Shown here one piece after another: positions 36,193 to 44,108 of a stretch of DNA of 64,000 nucleotides. This DNA comes from Chitinophaga lutea (GTDB taxonomy: Bacteria; Bacteroidota; Bacteroidia; Chitinophagales; Chitinophagaceae), in contig NZ_RPDH01000002.1 in NCBI RefSeq assembly GCF_003813775.1, forward strand, positions 1,550,001-1,614,000, written 5' to 3'. The notes beneath the pieces are model-generated. The model searched no databases. It worked only from the letters and a program-made list of their open reading frames with translations, and was not told where the DNA came from. Within the stretch, counting starts at the first letter, position 1; every line of letters starts with the position of its first letter. The translations under genes were made by a program, and so were the position numbers.

Positions 36193-37359
36193 ATGAACCC
36201 GCATTACATCCTGTTCGACACGCCTGAGCGTGATCAGTTATACCCTTTCACACATACCCGCCCCGTAGCTGCCTGCCGGGTAGGGCTGCTGACCATCCGC
36301 GAAAAATGGGAGAAATGGCTGAAAGTAGCCCCTATCGGGTATTTCACGATGGACTACCTGCAGGAAAAATTTCCCTTCTTCAAAGCCCCCCAGAACGCTG
36401 TGACGATACTGGTGAACGGGCACCTGCTGCCTTCCGCGGGCCTCGTCAAGACCATCCGGAATATGCAGGCCGGGCAGGAACTGTATAAAAACGGCCGCCT
36501 ACTGGCCAAAGCCGTGAGCGGCGACGACTTTTTCCTTCCAGCCGAACAGGCGCGCATTGATTATGAAGGCGATATCGTCCGTATCGACCAGCCCTGGCAC
36601 ATCGCCCAATATAACGATGCCGCCCTGCGCGACGACTTCGAACTGCTGACCAAAGGCCGCAAATCCGCCACAGCTACCGAAGGCAACACACTCCTGAACC
36701 ACAAACAGATATTCATAGAGCCCGGCGCCCGGGTGAGCTGCAGCGTCCTCAATGCAGAAACCGGCCCCATTTACATCGGCAAAAACGCCGAAGTGATGGA
36801 GGGCTGCCTGATCCGCGGGCCCTTCGGGATGGGCACCGGCGCGGTGCTGAAAATGGGCGCGCGCGTGTATGGCGCCACCAGCCTCGGGGACCATTGCGTG
36901 GCCGGGGGCGAGATCAAGAATTCCGTATTCTTTGACCATTCCAACAAGGCGCACGACGGGTATCTCGGCGATGCCGTGATCGGCGAATGGTGCAACCTGG
37001 GGGCCAATACCAGCTGTTCCAACCTGAAAAACAATACCAGCGACGTAAAGGTGTGGATGGAAGCTAAAAACGAAGCCTGGAGCGCTGGTAAAAAATGCGG
37101 ACTGCTGATGGGCGACTACAGCCGCTGCGGCATCAATACCATGTTCAATACAGGCACCGTGGTGGGCGTGAGTTGCAATGTGTTCGGGGGCGATTTTCCG
37201 CCCAAATACCTGCCTTCTTTCAGCTGGGGCGGCCGGGAGCTCACCGAAAAATACAGGCTGACGGAGGCCCTCCGTGATGCCGGCGCGTGGATGCAGTTAA
37301 AAGGAAAAGAACTGACGGCGGCGGACGAAAACATATTAACCCGGATTTTTAACGGGTAA
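36193..37359 (+). CDS. GlmU-like sugar nucleotidyltransferase with left-handed beta-helix
   Basis: A 388-residue protein. The N-terminal part (1-150) matches the shortened nucleotidyltransferase domain of Bacteroidota GlmU-family proteins (YILFDTPERDQLYPFTHTRPVA). The C-terminal part (about 180-350) has hexapeptide repeats (IYIGKNAEVMEGCLIRGP, DAVIGEWCNLGANTSCSNL). The usual GlmU GxGTRM loop is absent, so whether it transfers nucleotide is uncertain; acyltransferase activity by the beta-helix is possible. It lies upstream of tpiA with a 43-bp gap and may be co-transcribed. Confidence 0.85.
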   Translation: MNPHYILFDTPERDQLYPFTHTRPVAACRVGLLTIREKWEKWLKVAPIGYFTMDYLQEKFPFFKAPQNAVTILVNGHLLPSAGLVKTIRNMQAGQELYKNGRLLAKAVSGDDFFLPAEQARIDYEGDIVRIDQPWHIAQYNDAALRDDFELLTKGRKSATATEGNTLLNHKQIFIEPGARVSCSVLNAETGPIYIGKNAEVMEGCLIRGPFGMGTGAVLKMGARVYGATSLGDHCVAGGEIKNSVFFDHSNKAHDGYLGDAVIGEWCNLGANTSCSNLKNNTSDVKVWMEAKNEAWSAGKKCGLLMGDYSRCGINTMFNTGTVVGVSCNVFGGDFPPKYLPSFSWGGRELTEKYRLTEALRDAGAWMQLKGKELTAADENILTRIFNG

Positions 37360-37402
37360 TTGTGTATTTTTCGCGCTCCTTTAAAAAAACAGTGTTACAT
37401 AT

Positions 37403-38161
37403 ATGAGAAAAAAGATCGTAGCCGCCAACTGGAAAATGAACCTCACGCTCGATAAGGGCGAACAACTGGTCAACGACATCCTGGCTGCCGGCCTCAAACT
37501 GGCGGAGGGCCATGAAGTGGTGATTGCGCCTCCTTTCCCCTACCTGGTGAAGATAAAACAGCTGATCCGGAACTACCCCGGTATTTCTCTCGCAGCACAG
37601 AACTGCTACAGCGAAAAATCAGGCGCTTATACCGGTGAGGTATCTGCCGAGATGCTGCAGTCCATCGGCGTAGACTACGTTATCCTGGGCCACTCCGAGC
37701 GCAGGGAATATTTCGCGGAGAGCAACGCGCAGCTCGCTAAAAAAATCGACCTGGCGCTGGCCAACGGCATCAAGCCGATCTTTTGCTGCGGCGAGCCGCT
37801 GGAGATCCGGCAGGCTGAAACGCAGAATGATTATGTGTCCAAACAGCTCGAAGAAAGTCTTTTCCATCTGGATGCGGCGGCCCTGAAAAATATTGTGATC
37901 GCCTATGAGCCCATCTGGGCGATCGGCACCGGCTTAACGGCGAGCGCACAGCAGGCGCAGGACATGCATGCATTTATCCGCGCGAAGATTGCGGAGAAGT
38001 ACGGGCGTGAGGCGGCACTGGGCCTGACTATCCTGTATGGCGGCAGCGCCAAGCCTTCCAACGCAAAGGAACTGTTTGCGTGCGCCGATGTGGACGGCGG
38101 GCTGATCGGCGGGGCATCGCTGGTGGCGGCCGACTTTACGGCGATCGTACAAAGCTTTTAA
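37403..38161 (+). CDS. tpiA: Triosephosphate isomerase
   Basis: 252 residues with all catalytic landmarks: AANWKMN (substrate Lys), VILGHSERR (catalytic His) and IAYEPIWAIGTG (catalytic Glu with the mobile loop). LYGGSAKPSN binds the phosphate near the C-terminus. It interconverts dihydroxyacetone phosphate and glyceraldehyde 3-phosphate in glycolysis. Confidence 0.98.
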   Translation: MRKKIVAANWKMNLTLDKGEQLVNDILAAGLKLAEGHEVVIAPPFPYLVKIKQLIRNYPGISLAAQNCYSEKSGAYTGEVSAEMLQSIGVDYVILGHSERREYFAESNAQLAKKIDLALANGIKPIFCCGEPLEIRQAETQNDYVSKQLEESLFHLDAAALKNIVIAYEPIWAIGTGLTASAQQAQDMHAFIRAKIAEKYGREAALGLTILYGGSAKPSNAKELFACADVDGGLIGGASLVAADFTAIVQSF

Positions 38162-38337
38162 TATTGTGTGAAGGTGGCTCCGGTAAAGCGGGGCCATTTT
38201 TTTTAGTATTTTTTGCTAATTTTATTAGTAAATCCAAAAAAGTTAGTATATTCGTGTTGTGAAAGAAGGGGTCATTATTGTTGATGCTGTAAATGATAAT
38301 GATTGTTTCAATTTGATGGTTGCATAATCAAAAAGAC

Positions 38338-38919
38338 ATGGAAAACGAAGTATTCAATGATTACATGCTGGTGATACATCCCGATGCGCAGACGTTGCAT
38401 GACATCAGTATATTCAGGCATCTGATATCGGAGGAGCTGGGTATTGACCAGGCTGCTTTTTCGCAGGCGCACATTGCGTTGTTCCGGTCGGAGTTTCCTG
38501 AAAAATATGAAGCGGATTTCATCAGCATGGTAGAAGAGATGGTGCAGGAGCAATCGGCTTTTACGATTTACACCTCCCGGATAGACCACAGCAAGCAGGG
38601 TGATTCAAAGCACCTCTTTTATGTGAATGTGGCGAACCCGAAACCGGTGGAAGAGTTGCATAAAAAGATCATGCACACCTTTGAGGTGAAACCGGGTACG
38701 TTCAGGCCGCACATTGCTCTGGCGCGGGCGGTCAACAGCCAGCAGTTCAATCAGCTGGCCCCCTACTTCGCCAACAAGATGTTTGTACGCAGCTTTCACT
38801 GCCACAGTTTCAGCCTGTTGAAGAAACAGCCGGACGGACGGCGCTACGAGGTGGTACGGGAGTTCCAGTTCGGCAAAGACAATGCGTCCGAGCATCCCCT
38901 GTTCACCCACGCGGCATAA
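38338..38919 (+). CDS. 2'-5' RNA ligase / cyclic phosphodiesterase superfamily protein
   Basis: A 193-residue protein starting at the ATG at 38338 rather than the TTG at 38320. It has the two-His plan of the 2H phosphoesterase family, AHIALF (about residue 45) and RPHIALAR (about residue 124). The residue after His-x is Ala, not the Thr/Ser of the HxT/S motif, so activity may be altered or lost. It may act on cyclic phosphate ends of RNA or be only a binding protein. It is single, with a divergently patterned repeat region downstream. Confidence 0.75.
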   Translation: MENEVFNDYMLVIHPDAQTLHDISIFRHLISEELGIDQAAFSQAHIALFRSEFPEKYEADFISMVEEMVQEQSAFTIYTSRIDHSKQGDSKHLFYVNVANPKPVEELHKKIMHTFEVKPGTFRPHIALARAVNSQQFNQLAPYFANKMFVRSFHCHSFSLLKKQPDGRRYEVVREFQFGKDNASEHPLFTHAA

Positions 38920-38929
38920 TGCATCCGGT

Positions 38930-39056
38930 GGCTTAAATGGGTGCCATACGGCATCGCTTAAGCTGGTTGCGGCTCCGATTAAGCTGGTTTTGTCTGCAGT
39001 CGACCGCAATTAAGCCCGGGCATTTGCAAACCGGTATTTAAGCAGCAAACGTGCCT
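38930..39056. other. Non-coding spacer before the 37-bp array
   Basis: About 125 bp after the RNA-ligase-like gene with no credible gene on either strand. It contains AATTAAGC and TTAAGC words and appears to be an even more diverged extension of the repeat array that starts at 39057. Confidence 0.5.
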
Positions 39057-39420
39057 GGATTTAATCTGATGCATAAAGCTGCTGATACATAGGGATTTAA
39101 TCCGATGATTGAAGCCGGTGACATAGACCAGGATTTAGCGCGGTGTTTGAAATCGGTGATAAAGATCCAGATCCAGTCCGGTCGTTGAAGTGGCGACAAA
39201 AGCTGAAATTTAATCCAGTGTTTGAAACCGGTGATAGGGGCCAAGATTTAACTCAGTGTTTGAAGCTGTTGATAAAGCCCCGGAGCTAATCCGGTAGTTG
39301 AAGCGGCGACAAAAGCTAGGATCTGATATAGTGTTTGCAAAGACTAGGATTTAACCCAATGTTTGATGCTGGTGGCAAAGCTAGAATTAATCCGGTGTTT
39401 GAAGCCGGTGATAAAACCGA
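39057..39420 (+). repeat. Degenerate tandem array of about ten ~37-bp units
   Basis: Units begin near 39057, 39093, 39131, 39169, 39206, 39244, 39282, 39319, 39347 and 39384 and are 36-38 bp long, except one of 28 bp. The common pattern is GGATTTAATCCGGTG, then TTTGAAGCCGGTGATAAA and a short variable link. Copies differ at many sites, so this is an old array or one under weak constraint. No open frame spans it cleanly. Confidence 0.85.
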
Positions 39421-39599
39421 TATTCACCCGCATTAGATCCACGGTCAAACGGTATTTTAAAAAGCCTTTTCAAGAGTCAGTATCAAATATCACTTGTATT
39501 GTCGGGGCGGGCGTTCGTCGCCCGGCCTCTTTCAAACTACTTACCCACCCCTGCTTACTACCCGACATTAAATTCAATTCGATGGCCCCGGTATCGCTG

Positions 39600-39800
39600 T
39601 ATGAGCATGCTGGAGGAGAAGCGTGTGCTTCTGGCCTAGCATGCCTTTATTGTGGCAGTGCCAAGGCGTGACATGTGCAGTGTGGCATAGCCCTTCCGAT
39701 GCAAACATGCTTGTTTGCGGGCATAGTTCTTTGCTATAAGGCGTGGCATATGCATCATAGAGCGTAGCCCATCCGGTGCGAGAATGTATGCTCGCCGACA
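39600..39800. repeat. Three diverged ~80-bp repeats, each with a hairpin
   Basis: Hairpins are AGAAGC/GCTTCT at 39617-39632, GCAAAC/GTTTGC at 39701-39718 and GCGAG/CTCGC at 39778-39795, spaced 84 and 77 bp. The bases between align (AGCCC-TCCG-TGC before the stem, GGCGTG-CAT-TGCA after the stem in two copies). Stem sequences differ while pairing is kept. Flanking 39421-39600 and 39830-40040 hold no gene that I can support. Confidence 0.65.
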
Positions 39801-40042
39801 TGGTGCTTTGCCATAGCTGGCCGGCAATGCTATCATCGTGCTGTTGTTTGCCCGTTCATGTGGCTGGGCCACCATCAGACACCGCCACAATATTGTTTGC
39901 GCAAAACCGCATACAGCTGCGCTCCGGCAACCCGCCGGCCCACATCTGCGTAAACAAACACATGGTGCCATACATCCGACATACCTGCATGGAATGTTCG
40001 ACGAATATCCGCAGGCAATATCAGGCTTTAAACAATTGTAAC

Positions 40043-40336
40043 ATGGAATGGATGTCTGTCAAACCAGTTTATCATAACGGAAGAATGCAGCATAACCCCG
40101 GGCAGGCGGTATTCTCCCTGTTAACCAAAGCCGGCTTCCAGCTGGAACAGGTGCGCAGGAACGTATCCCCCGCCGTCACAGAATATTTTTACTTTCATCC
40201 AGGTTTGCATATACAGGTGCATGAGGTGAGCGAATCGCCTCATCACCCATCCCGGTTCTTTATCTTTTACCCCGGAGGCAGCACGGCATACGCTGAAGGA
40301 CACGACCAACTTCGGCTATGCTTTGCCGCCGGGTGA
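40043..40336 (+). CDS. Hypothetical protein, 97 aa
   Basis: Small protein starting MEWMSVKPVYHNG at 40043. A longer upstream frame runs into repetitive non-coding DNA and is not supported. The sequence has a helix (AVFSLLTKAGFQLEQVRRN) and a His/Pro-rich strand part (YFYFHPGLHIQVHEVSESPHH). It has no signal peptide or known motif. It ends 56 bp before the acylphosphatase start and may be co-transcribed. I do not recognise it; it could still be a spurious frame. Confidence 0.5.
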   Translation: MEWMSVKPVYHNGRMQHNPGQAVFSLLTKAGFQLEQVRRNVSPAVTEYFYFHPGLHIQVHEVSESPHHPSRFFIFYPGGSTAYAEGHDQLRLCFAAG

Positions 40337-40392
40337 AAGCCCGCTGCCATCTTTGTTATATCTTTACATATATCTTCATTTAGCGTCATTTT

Positions 40393-40665
40393 ATGATCCA
40401 CAGGAAAATTACAGTCAAGGGAAAAGTACAGGGCGTGTATTTCAGGGCAACGGCACGTTCCATTGCCGTTAAACTCGGGCTTAAAGGAGCCGTAAAAAAC
40501 CTCCCCGACGGCAACGTATGGATTGCTGCGGAAGGCCCGGAGACCGCCGTGCGGGAGTTTATCGACTGGTGCCGCATTGGTCCCACCGGTGCGGTGGTCA
40601 CCTCCCTCGACATCACCGAAGGCACGCCCGAAAACTACCAGCAATTCGACATCCTCCATGAATAA
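40393..40665 (+). CDS. acyP: Acylphosphatase
   Basis: 90 residues with the complete signature: VQGVYFRATARSIA (catalytic Arg in the phosphate loop) and GAVKNLPDGNVWIAAEG (catalytic Asn). It hydrolyses acyl phosphates such as 1,3-bisphosphoglycerate or acetyl phosphate. Length and fold are standard. It is closed by a bidirectional terminator shared with the operon on the other strand. Confidence 0.96.
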   Translation: MIHRKITVKGKVQGVYFRATARSIAVKLGLKGAVKNLPDGNVWIAAEGPETAVREFIDWCRIGPTGAVVTSLDITEGTPENYQQFDILHE

Positions 40666-40674
40666 CCCCATAAA

Positions 40675-40700
40675 AAAAGCGGGGCGAATGCCCCGCTTTT
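40675..40700. terminator. Bidirectional terminator between acyP and the sigma-factor operon
   Basis: AAAAGCGGGGC / GCCCCGCTTTT, 11-bp perfect stem with loop GAAT. A-run on the left and T-run on the right serve both strands. Confidence 0.9.
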
Positions 40701-40719
40701 ACAAACCTATTTCGAAACC

Positions 40720-41457
40720 TTAATTAACCTGTTCGATTTTCCCCTTGCCGGAGATCATCTGGTTCACACGCGCACTGCCTTTATATTTGACATTGCCGGA
40801 GCCAGACACTGCGACATCGAGTTTCTTACTGGCATTCACAAAAGCGCTGCCGCTGCCGGAAATGCTCACTTCCATTTCCTCCGATTTCATCTCGGGCGCA
40901 TCGATATCGCCGCTGCCGGAAATCGCGAATTCGGTATTGTCGGCGCGACCGGCCAGCTTCGCTTTACCGGTGCCCGAAATTGCCACTTCGAGCTTTTTGT
41001 ATTGCAGATCCATTTCAGCGTCGCCCTTACCGCTCAGCGCGATTTCGAGTTTTTCGCCTTTAATGCTGCCCTGGGAATAAAAGCCCGTAGTACCGCTACC
41101 TGCAAGACTTTCCAACTGTCTTACCGTAACCCGCACGATAATATCGTTGGAGGGTTTGATGTTGAAACCGCGTTTCGGGTGGAGCCGCAGCTCATCGCCT
41201 TCTATTACGGTTTCGATGTAAGGCAGCAGGTTTTCGTCTGCTTCCACTTCGATCGAAGGGTTGTTACCTTGCGTAACGTACACCTTAAACTTGCCGGAGG
41301 TGCTGATCTCATCAACTTCGGCGCTGGCGTTGCGCTTTTCTTTTTTGATGCTGCCATTGCCTGCGATAGTTTCGCTGCGCTGTGCCTGGCCGGCAAACGG
41401 CGCGAGCAACAGCATTGCGAAGGACAGGGATGCTATCAGCCTGCATGTTGTTTTCAT
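40720..41457 (-). CDS. DUF2807 / head-GIN domain exported protein
   Basis: A 245-residue exported protein with a signal peptide (ending GQA near residue 25) and a DUF2807 domain. After a short strand region it has about six short repeats built on ISGSGDI/VSGSGNV-like steps (about residues 120-240), giving a right-handed beta-solenoid. Members of this family are predicted adhesin-like or cell-surface proteins in Bacteroidota. It is the last gene of the ECF sigma operon, 27 bp after the DUF4097-like gene, and its solenoid resembles that neighbour's in style. Confidence 0.85.
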   Translation of the reverse strand: MKTTCRLIASLSFAMLLLAPFAGQAQRSETIAGNGSIKKEKRNASAEVDEISTSGKFKVYVTQGNNPSIEVEADENLLPYIETVIEGDELRLHPKRGFNIKPSNDIIVRVTVRQLESLAGSGTTGFYSQGSIKGEKLEIALSGKGDAEMDLQYKKLEVAISGTGKAKLAGRADNTEFAISGSGDIDAPEMKSEEMEVSISGSGSAFVNASKKLDVAVSGSGNVKYKGSARVNQMISGKGKIEQVN

Positions 41458-41484
41458 TCGTCAGAATTTTTTTCGGTTAGATGA

Positions 41485-42561
41485 TTATTCTCCTGTCAAT
41501 TTTACATCGCAGTAGGAGCCGTCGATTTTAATGACCCCTGACGCATCTGTAGCATTTGACGTTATGGCGGAAAAGGAGAGGCTACTGTTTTTGCGGACGT
41601 TCGAGATGTTTTTCCATTCGAACGAACCGGTATTGATATCACCGTGCCGGATGTTGGCGATCAGCCGGAAAGGTGTACTGCGCCCCACTCCCAGCCTCAC
41701 ATCGGAGTAACGAAGTACCGCGGTGATGGAAGTAAAGGAAGGCGCTATCTGCCGGAAGCTGACGTCGGTGTAATTCACGTTGATCACTGCATTCTTTTTC
41801 AGCAACTCGGCACGCAGGCTGGAATAATTACCGGATAGCGACACGTCACTCACACCTGCCAGGCGATACTCGTCGTAATTGGAATTCAGCCGCATGCTGC
41901 CGGCGTCGCCGAAGTTATAGGAACTGTTGTTGGAATTAACCTTCAGCTCTTTGGTGGCACCGCACCGGAGTGAGGAATAATTCGCATTCAGATCGAGTTT
42001 TTCCGCCTGCGAAATCCTTGCCTTATCGGTATAATTCATCGTTACACGCAGCACTTCCGCATTGCCGATATCGAAGAAACCGTAGTTCACATTGATGCTG
42101 GCTTCGAAGGGGAGTTCCCTTGCCAGGATGTCGCCGAACTGGTTCTCCAGCGCCACCCCTTTCATATTACGGGGCACATTCACCACGTAATTGATATTCA
42201 CATAATCTTTCGAATCCTTTTTATTGAACGAAAACCATTTGCCGCTGCCTGCAGCGTTGTAGCGGGTTTCGAGCTTGATATTATTCCCGGACTCGGAGCC
42301 GTCGATGTTGACCATCTCCGCCATACTGCGGGCCTGTTCTTCGTTTTTACCGAAGCCCGTCACTTCCACTTCCGCGCGCACCATCGGTTTATCCCAGATG
42401 TTGATCACGATTTTGCCGTACTTGTTCTGTACTGAAAGCCTGGAAGAGGAGCCGGCCTTGAACTCTTTCACGATGCGGATCTTGTGCTCCTGATCTCCCT
42501 TCGCCGCCCATGCAGCCAAAGGAAACAATAACAATAAAAGGATGGTAGATTTACAGTACAT
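41485..42561 (-). CDS. Exported beta-solenoid protein, DUF4097-like
   Basis: A 358-residue protein with signal MYCKSTILLLLLFPLAAWA. The mature part is a chain of short strands (SVQNKYGKIVINIWDKPMVRAEVEVTG, then many N/S-rich turns such as LNANYSSLRCGATKELKVNSN), typical of DUF4097-like solenoids. It overlaps the anti-sigma gene upstream by 11 bp. The role is probably at the periplasm or cell surface, perhaps signal input to the anti-sigma factor, but this is only from context. Confidence 0.75.
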   Translation of the reverse strand: MYCKSTILLLLLFPLAAWAAKGDQEHKIRIVKEFKAGSSSRLSVQNKYGKIVINIWDKPMVRAEVEVTGFGKNEEQARSMAEMVNIDGSESGNNIKLETRYNAAGSGKWFSFNKKDSKDYVNINYVVNVPRNMKGVALENQFGDILARELPFEASINVNYGFFDIGNAEVLRVTMNYTDKARISQAEKLDLNANYSSLRCGATKELKVNSNNSSYNFGDAGSMRLNSNYDEYRLAGVSDVSLSGNYSSLRAELLKKNAVINVNYTDVSFRQIAPSFTSITAVLRYSDVRLGVGRSTPFRLIANIRHGDINTGSFEWKNISNVRKNSSLSFSAITSNATDASGVIKIDGSYCDVKLTGE

Positions 42562-43081
42562 CTTTTTTATTTGAAGGTGTGACGTTATGGTATTTGTCCT
42601 GCTCGGTCAGAATTTTATCCAACAACTCCAGCTTCATCTGGTAATAGCGTACCATCGCGGCGCGGATGCGCTCGTTGCCGGGATTGCTCATCAGTTCTTT
42701 TTCCAGCAGCAGGTATGTTTCATTTCTTAATTTCAGCTCTTCGCGGGTGGTGCTGTCGAGCCCCAGCTGTTCAGCGGGGTATTTATTCAGCTCTTCGAGC
42801 TTCTGCTCGATTTTGGATGTGTAGTACACCTGCATTTCTTCCATTTCAGGCACTACATACGCCACTTCCTGTTTGGCGTTGAGGAATTTTACAAGCAGCC
42901 CCGCGTTCACCACCAGCGCTACGATAATAGCGGCCTTCCACCAGTGCTTTGCCATCATGGAAACGATGCGGGCAGGTTGTTTTGCCGGCAGCTCTTTTTC
43001 CAATGCCGCCCATACCCGGGGCCCGGGCCCCTCCTCTTCAAATGCACTGCGGTTTTGATGTATAAAATCTTCCAGTTTCAT
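42551..43081 (-). CDS. Membrane-bound anti-sigma-like protein
   Basis: A 176-residue protein; the ATG at 43081 (MKLEDFIHQNRSAFEEEGPGPRVWAALE) fits better than 43117. The N-terminal cytoplasmic part (about 1-50) has a helix-rich, acidic pattern, followed by one membrane segment (AAIIVALVVNAGLLVKFL, about 58-75). The outside part is helical and Glu/Leu-rich. It sits downstream of an ECF sigma factor and ahead of two exported proteins, the usual position for an anti-sigma factor, although the classic HxxxCxxC zinc motif is absent. Confidence 0.7.
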   Translation of the reverse strand: MKLEDFIHQNRSAFEEEGPGPRVWAALEKELPAKQPARIVSMMAKHWWKAAIIVALVVNAGLLVKFLNAKQEVAYVVPEMEEMQVYYTSKIEQKLEELNKYPAEQLGLDSTTREELKLRNETYLLLEKELMSNPGNERIRAAMVRYYQMKLELLDKILTEQDKYHNVTPSNKKDVL

Positions 43082-43138
43082 CGTGTTGATCTTTTCGAGG
43101 GACTGACACACGTGCATCAGTTCCTGTGTATTATTTGA

Positions 43139-43380
43139 AAGTGCATCTCAATGCACTGTCTATTTTTTTATAGAATGATGAATATGCCATCATCAGTTCC
43201 GTTTCAATGGGCGTCTCAACAAATCATTCACACTGCTTTGATGAATGTGCTGTTGTCTGTTCTGTTTCAAAGCACCTCCCAACAAATTGTCCATGCGGTC
43301 TTTCATTGGAATGATGAATTTGTTGTCATCCGTCCCCTTTGAAGCGCGCCCGGCACCCGGTTTATTCTTTCAAAGCATGA
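43139..43380. repeat. Spacer with a small hairpin and three diverged direct repeats
   Basis: A 7-bp hairpin (AGTGCAT / ATGCACT, 43140-43157) is followed by three GATGAAT-led units at 43177, 43240 and 43313. Units 1 and 2 share TTTCAA and CAACAAAT blocks. No gene is seen between the sigma and anti-sigma genes. Confidence 0.55.
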
Positions 43381-43384
43381 AAAC

Positions 43385-43951
43385 TCACACTTCTTTCGTT
43401 TTCACTTTTACCAGTTGCCGCACCTTTTCTTTTGCCCGCATGAACTGGGTTTTGGCGGTTGATTCCGAAATGCCCAGCATCTCCGCGATTTCCCGGTGGG
43501 AATACTCTTCAAAGATGTACAGGTTCAGCACGGTGCGGTAACCATCCGGCAGCTGGCCGATGGCCTCCTTAACCGCCGAAACGGTGAAGGCGTAGGCCCC
43601 TTCGTCCACCACGGCTTCTTCCGCCGCATCCATCTCTCCCACTTCTTCGAAGTATACCTTCTTTTTACGCAGGTAACTCAGGCAATGATTCACCACGATC
43701 CTTTTGATCCAGGCGGTCAGGCTACTGTCTGACGTGAGTTTTTCCAGGTTTTTGAACACCTGCACAAATGCCTCCTGCAGCACATCCTCCGCATCGGCGG
43801 CATGCCCCGTCATACGCAGGCAGATGTTATACATTGCCCTGGAATATGCCTCATACAGCTCACGGAAAGCCCGGACGTCGCCCTTGCGGCAGCGTACCAC
43901 GATTTGATCTGTTACAGGCATATTTTCCAAAGTGTCAGGGTATAAACTCAT
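43385..43951 (-). CDS. ECF-type RNA polymerase sigma factor
   Basis: An ECF sigma factor of about 188 residues. Starts at 43984, 43951 and 43921 are possible; 43951 is chosen as an intermediate estimate. Region 2 is AFRELYEAYSRAMYNICLRMTGHAADAEDVLQEAF, which opens promoters; region 4 is LPDGYRTVLNLYIFEEYSHREIAEMLGISESTAKTQ, which binds the -35-like site. It heads an operon with the anti-sigma-like gene and two exported proteins. It is likely released in response to an envelope signal. Confidence 0.9.
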   Translation of the reverse strand: MSLYPDTLENMPVTDQIVVRCRKGDVRAFRELYEAYSRAMYNICLRMTGHAADAEDVLQEAFVQVFKNLEKLTSDSSLTAWIKRIVVNHCLSYLRKKKVYFEEVGEMDAAEEAVVDEGAYAFTVSAVKEAIGQLPDGYRTVLNLYIFEEYSHREIAEMLGISESTAKTQFMRAKEKVRQLVKVKTKEV

Positions 43952-44038
43952 ATAAAAGACGGCGAAGGGGGAAAATGGTTGCACCGGGGGAACAACTTAT
44001 TTTGAAAATACTGAAAATCATAGAGATATAAAAACAGA

Positions 44039-44061
44039 ACGCGGCCCACAAGTGGCCGCGT
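44039..44061 (-). terminator. Terminator of the beta-barrel gene
   Basis: ACGCGGCC / GGCCGCGT stem, 7-nt loop, followed on the minus strand by a T-rich stretch. It lies about 47 bp beyond the stop of the gene at 44109. Confidence 0.65.
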
Positions 44062-44108
44062 CCCTTCCATCCTTATATACCTAAAACATGATTAGGTACG
44101 TGTTTGTA

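Noticed and set aside
39057..39420. Possible CRISPR array
   Set aside because: Units are contiguous and all parts drift equally; there are no conserved repeats separated by unique spacers, and no cas genes are in the window.
39776..40042. N-terminal extension of the small hypothetical at 40043
   Set aside because: The extension covers hairpin repeat DNA, is Cys/His-rich and not protein-like; the ATG at 40043 is preferred.
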